64,000 nt of DNA from Cryptomeria japonica. Lineage: Eukaryota; Streptophyta; Pinopsida; Cupressales; Cupressaceae. The position numbers and the translations under genes are program-made. The stretch covers positions 113,615,783 to 113,679,782 of the forward strand of contig NC_081406.1 of assembly GCF_030272615.1 (NCBI RefSeq), in the 5' to 3' direction. The notes under the pieces are model-generated. The model did not search any database, was not told the origin of the DNA, and was given only the letters and a program-made list of their open reading frames with translations. This document shows positions 60,418 to 64,000 of this stretch, in pieces; position 1 is the first letter of the stretch, and each line of letters begins with the position of its first letter.

Positions 60418-61591
60418 TGTTGGCATTTTTGATGTTTATGTTGTGATTGTCATTGATGGACACACACTTGCATTGAGATCACTTTTATATGTATGAGTTA
60501 AAGCTCAACCGGCATGTGTTGCAACCGGTATGTTGTATTATAGTCTTTAGACTATTGGTGTTTTGCAGAATATGTTTACCGGTATGAAGCGGTATGTTGA
60601 CTCCAAGCAGTTCGTGGATCTCAAGCGGTATGAGGGATCAAAGTGGCAGAACACATATTTTCCAGTCTTCACTTTTGTCAAACCGGCAACCGGTATTTTG
60701 TGTAAACTGGTAATACTCTGATGAGTTACCAACCGACATTCTGTAATGAGCCATCAACCGGCATTTTGTGATGAGTTACCATCCACCGATTGTTTGACAG
60801 TGCCGACACTCTGGCAATGCTTTTGTGTCGTGTTACCAAGTATGTCTAGATTCATTAAACCTAGGAAATTGGATTGTAAACCTATTGGACTGACATGAAA
60901 TCAGATTCTTTTATAAGGACATCATGTCTAGGGTTTTTTAGTTGTTGCTAGGGTTTAAGGTGGTTGATGAGTTTTTGTAAGAACGATCTTAACAGTGAAG
61001 ATCAAGTTTTGTGAAGTATAATAGAGTGTGAGTTTCTGAAGACTGAAGTAATGCTGAGATGCATTAGCTATGAGCCATAATGGATCTAACCAAGCAATTT
61101 GTGCTATTTGCTAGATCATTCACTTGTTGATTACTCACATCTTTGACAAGTCTGAAGCCCTTAACCGGGTAGGCTCAGAGTAGCCTTTGTAAAATCCTCT
61201 AACAAGTTGGTTCACCTCTGTGGATCTAAAATCCTCTAGCAAGGTAGTCTTTGATTAGACTTATCTCCTAACAAAGATTGAGATTCCTAACACGATTTGT
61301 TCTGGTAAAGAACATTGTATGACCTTAATCGGTCTGGTTCCTATTCTGCAGATAGTTACTTGTGAGTTTCATCTCACCATGGTTTTTCCCATTTGGGTTT
61401 CCACGTCAAATATCTTGTGTTATGGTGTTATTGCTCCTATGGGTGAATGTGTTATTTGCATTTTGGTTTGCATGTGTGTTAACTGGTTTGTCTGTTAAAC
61501 TATTTTACCAGTCTATCTCTAGACTGTGTACATGTTTGAATACAGTGTTTTTCGGTATACTAATTCACCCCCCCCCTCTTAGTATTCATCA
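60418..61591 (+). repeat. 5' LTR of a + strand copia-type element that runs off the window
   Basis: 1174 bp from TGTTGGCATTTTTGATG to ...AGTATTCATCA, followed two bases later by a primer site. It contains the GTCATTGATGG motif seen near the 5' end of the other copia LTRs, and the C8 run near 61567. ACCGGTA-type words are frequent in the 5' half. A typical leader sequence follows 61100-61560. Confidence 0.9.
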
Positions 61592-61593
61592 AT

Positions 61594-61606
61594 TGGTATC
61601 AGAGCC
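61594..61606 (+). promoter_or_regulatory. Primer binding site (initiator tRNA-Met type)
   Basis: TGGTATCAGAGCC lies two bases after the LTR end, an exact match to the complement of plant initiator tRNA-Met. Confidence 0.93.
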
Positions 61607-61641
61607 TATCTTTCTATAAGTCTAACCACTTGGAAAGAGAT

Positions 61642-62592
61642 ATGGGGGAATACACTTTGAGAGAACTTACTCACCGGCTCACTCAGTCTGAGTAAGCCTA
61701 TGATGAACTCATGGTAAAATATAAGGCCTCTCAGGCAAAAAGGAGAGAACATGCTGAAAAACTGATGGAGCTATCTGAAAATAGTTCTTTTGATGAAGCG
61801 GACATGGAAGCCCTAATTCAAGAAGTAGAAAAGCTAAATGAATCAAACTCCAACCGGAGAAAGGAGTTGGAAGGACTGACTATCCGAATGTGTCAAGAGC
61901 TTGAGAACTGGAGGAAAGCTGAAGATCTGGTGAAAGACAAAGATCATGAGATCTCCAAGTTGAAGCAAGAGATCAGTGCACTTACTGCTCACCTTCATGA
62001 GAGAAAAATAGAAAAAGAAGAAGTATAAGGTGAACTGAACATAGCCATCTCTGAGAATGCAAACCTAATGGAGTCAAATGCTATTATTTCCAAAGATCTC
62101 TCTAAGTCAAAGGAAATACTTTCTAAGTTCAACAAGAGTACTGTTAAGCTAAAGCAAAAGCTTGAATCGGCCAAACCGGTAAAGAATACCAATGGACTTG
62201 GTTTCTCTAGTCATGAGGAAGGAGAGACCTCAGGAACAAATACTGAAGCATCAAAGAAGCAACCTGTATTCAAAGGTAAAGGTAAGCAAAAATTCAAACC
62301 TATTTGCTTTAATTGTCTTAAAGAAGGACATACTGCCAGTGTATGTAGGAGCAAAGCCTATAATAATTTTCCTTATTTTATAAACAATGTACCTAGATCC
62401 AACAAGTTCAATGGTAATTGTTATGCATGCAACAAGTTTGGGCACAGAGCATCTGAATGCAGGTATGTTATGAACAACATTGGAAGATACCCTCAGAGGA
62501 CTCAAGGAGTTGGTCCGGAATCTTTTGTGAACCGGAACCCCAACCGGTTTAATACCTATAATCATCAGTCAGGTACAATGGCTATCAACTGA
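61642..62592 (+). pseudogene. Coiled-coil, zinc-knuckle gag-like ORF
   Basis: One frame of 316 codons from ATG 61642, 35 bp after the primer site, broken by TAA at 61693-61695 and 62026-62028. Most of the first 190 residues are Glu/Lys-rich heptad-like helix (REHAEKLMELSENSSFDEA, KDKDHEISKLKQEISALTAH). Then come Gly/Thr/Ser-rich GLGFSSHEEGETSGT and a Lys-rich basic stretch. Two CCHC knuckles follow: CFNCLKEGHTASVC (about 62305-62346) and CYACNKFGHRASEC (about 62419-62460). This matches the C-terminal half of copia gag; the usual UBN2 N-terminal domain is missing. Gag would bind RNA; a coiled coil without the capsid part suggests a non-autonomous element. Confidence 0.7.
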
Positions 62593-62609
62593 CAACCGGA
62601 TGGAGAGCA

Positions 62610-62918
62610 AACTATTGGATTTGTCATGGTCATGGTCACACTGCTACAACATGCAGAAGGAAGAATGGAAACATGAACAATGGACCTTGGAGAGTACTTG
62701 GAATGGTTTGCTATCACTGCAATAAACCGGGACATTCAGCAAGATTCTACAGAAGTAGAAAGAGTATATCGGATGATATATCGATCACTCTAGAAGGAAA
62801 AATTGATGTTGAAACTGTTCAAGTGGATATGAACAAAACCTGGAAGAAGAAACCAGTAATGTTGCAAGAGGAACCAGTTTCTGCACCTAGTGTGGAAATC
62901 ATGGAACTAGCAAACTAA
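62610..62918 (+). pseudogene. Further zinc knuckles of the gag-like ORF, shifted frame
   Basis: After the stop at 62590 the next frame carries NYWICHGHGHTATTCRRKNG, a knuckle with the first Cys replaced by Tyr, and CYHCNKPGHSARFYRS, with the last Cys replaced by Tyr. It ends at the TAA at 62916-62918. With the two intact knuckles upstream this makes four CCHC units in about 450 bp. A frame change near 62590 joins it to the previous ORF. Confidence 0.65.
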
Positions 62919-63362
62919 GCTTTAGAAAAGCTTAGGGGGAGCAAACGGAGAAATGTTTCAAACCCCCAATTTTCACCGGTAAAAGACCTTAACTGGTATG
63001 CGATACCTGTCATTTGGTAGAAGACTAGAAATGGTAAAAGGCAAATTAGGGTTCACGCCCTAATGATGGAGCATTAATGATGGTAGGTGAGGAATATGCT
63101 TAAAAGGAATTTTCAAATCATTTCTCACTATCATTTTTCTAGCGAAGAAGTTTTTCAAGTGCAGAGCGACGAAAAAGTGATTTGTGCTATGATTCAAAGA
63201 AATTTAGAAACCTTGAAGGAGATTCAAAAGCAAATTGCAAACAGTTAAGAGAAGAACGCAAAGCGGTAATTCTGCAATCGATGGAGTGCGAGGTGAAGTA
63301 GAATTTGAAAGCCCTAAATTCACGATTTTCGAAAGGTATTTCTCGAGTTTTCATTTTTTATC
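62919..63362 (+). other. Leader-like spacer before the terminal ORF
   Basis: No frame of note. It includes AGGGGGAGC at 62934-62942, purine-tract-like but not followed by an LTR. From about 63120 the sequence is less AT-rich and resembles an untranslated leader running to the ATG at 63363. Confidence 0.4.
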
Positions 63363-64000
63363 ATGGCTTCCGCATCTCATACTAGCTCTAGTGCATCTGT
63401 CGATTCAGTAAGCTTCATTCAATGCAAGTCTAAATACAATGCCCTGTCACAAGTTGCTGCTGGAGTAATAGTAGAAGAGGGAATCTCTGATTATATAGAT
63501 TGTAAAATTGAAGACCTAGGGTCTCTAGCAATCCACTCACAGCTAGCTCTATTCTATGGGAAAGATAAGAAGATCAAACTAGAGTATAGCATCTTGGAGA
63601 AGAAGAAACTTCATAATGCGGTTTACTTCTTAGAGGATTTCATAGATGACCATATTAGGATCATCCTGAGCAGAGTTCATGGTGACAAGATGTACCTGGA
63701 GAGAATGCATGATATTACACCTCAAGCTGTTCATGTCATCACCGATTTCTACAACGTCGGTGAAGTGCCAGCCCTGAGGAAGATCATCAAAACTGAAATG
63801 ACCAAGCTCACTGGTTCAGTGAGTGACTCACGAGGAATGACGGTTAATACCATCAAGGATGACCTTGTGAAATATGCGTGCATGGTGATTGGATACCGGA
63901 TATTCCATGCTAGCATAATTAATTTTGTATCTGCTGTAGCGATAAATGCCGCTTACCGGATGATCAAGGAAGATGCATCATTTGACCTATGTACTGGTAT
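63363..64000 (+). CDS. Open ORF truncated by the window edge, function unknown
   Basis: From ATG 63363 there are 212 sense codons without a stop to the end of the window. It starts MASASHTSSSASVDSVSF, Ser-rich; then alternating hydrophobic and charged segments (KYNALSQVAAGVIVEEGISD, KKKLHNAVYFLEDFIDDHIR, ITPQAVHVITDFYNVGEVPA) and a last part NTIKDDLVKYACMVIGYRIF, probably helical. In position it lies inside the copia-type element, where protease and integrase would be expected, but I see no DSG, HHCC or RT motif. The FYNVGEV...KYACMVIGYRIF arrangement vaguely recalls the C-terminal part of the plant retroelement ORF domain known as Transposase_32; this is weak. Intact reading over 212 codons, when the upstream ORF has two stops, suggests it is younger or selected. 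Confidence 0.6.
   Translation, partial: MASASHTSSSASVDSVSFIQCKSKYNALSQVAAGVIVEEGISDYIDCKIEDLGSLAIHSQLALFYGKDKKIKLEYSILEKKKLHNAVYFLEDFIDDHIRIILSRVHGDKMYLERMHDITPQAVHVITDFYNVGEVPALRKIIKTEMTKLTGSVSDSRGMTVNTIKDDLVKYACMVIGYRIFHASIINFVSAVAINAAYRMIKEDASFDLCTG

Noticed and set aside
62934-62942. AGGGGGAGC as a purine tract
   Set aside because: No LTR start follows and the element continues to the right.
1-64000. CRISPR arrays, rRNA, bacterial-type operons or riboswitches
   Set aside because: No evenly spaced short repeats with unique spacers, no rRNA motifs, and the whole layout is that of plant nuclear retrotransposon DNA.

Overview
The window is repeat-rich plant nuclear DNA, made almost entirely of nested LTR retrotransposons. 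Two initiator-Met primer sites are exact (and one is a near match), one Ty3/gypsy element has a Tat-type pol, several LTRs are very long, and solo LTRs and AT-rich decayed sequence are frequent. This fits a large plant genome, most likely a gymnosperm or conifer. That assignment is inference; no host gene in the window settles it. I found no convincing intact host gene.

Left part (1-11114). The 3' LTR of a + strand copia element whose body lies upstream (65-5244) is split by a 4.25 kb solo LTR (961-5212, target duplication CAGTG on both sides). Next come a decayed + strand copia gag-pol (5245-8460), a TA-rich microsatellite, and the 3' end of a gypsy element (tract 10146-10159, LTR from 10160).

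Middle (11115-28500). That gypsy LTR is split by a - strand copia element (11115-25523, TSD ATTTA). The copia element is itself split by a second - strand copia element (15695-23400, TSD CCATT). A copia solo LTR (26177-27422) sits further along the same gypsy LTR. Boundaries, TSDs, primer sites and purine tracts all resolve, giving a clear order of insertion.

29952-49693. A 20 kb Tat-like gypsy element has LTRs of 7.3 and 5.6 kb. Both LTRs carry the same long, unrecognised, now-broken ORF of about 970 codons. The internal region reads gag, protease, a second RNase H, RT, a degenerate RNase H, integrase. The second RNase H lies before RT instead of after it. The insertion is flanked by a 39 bp direct repeat and ends with a second primer site after the right LTR, which is not a standard integration product. 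Removing it rejoins the 5' end of a minus-strand ORF.

Right part (49694-64000). The arms of an old repeat at 51860-52235 and 58098-58330 match, inverted, one continuous copy at 28550-29130. Between the arms is a 5.9 kb block with GGTTCGAGCGAACC-type palindromes, an unrecognised ORF with an in-frame GT-AG intron, and a 115-119 bp minisatellite. The ORF is split by a 618 bp solo LTR (TSD GAGCA) and reads through in frame once that is removed. A tRNA-derived SINE lies at 59311-59552. At 60418 a + strand copia-type element starts: LTR, initiator-Met primer site and a coiled-coil, zinc-knuckle gag-like ORF. It is followed by an open ORF running off the window (63363-64000) that I do not recognise.

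Most coding sequences are decayed. The most complete is the pol of the inner copia element.
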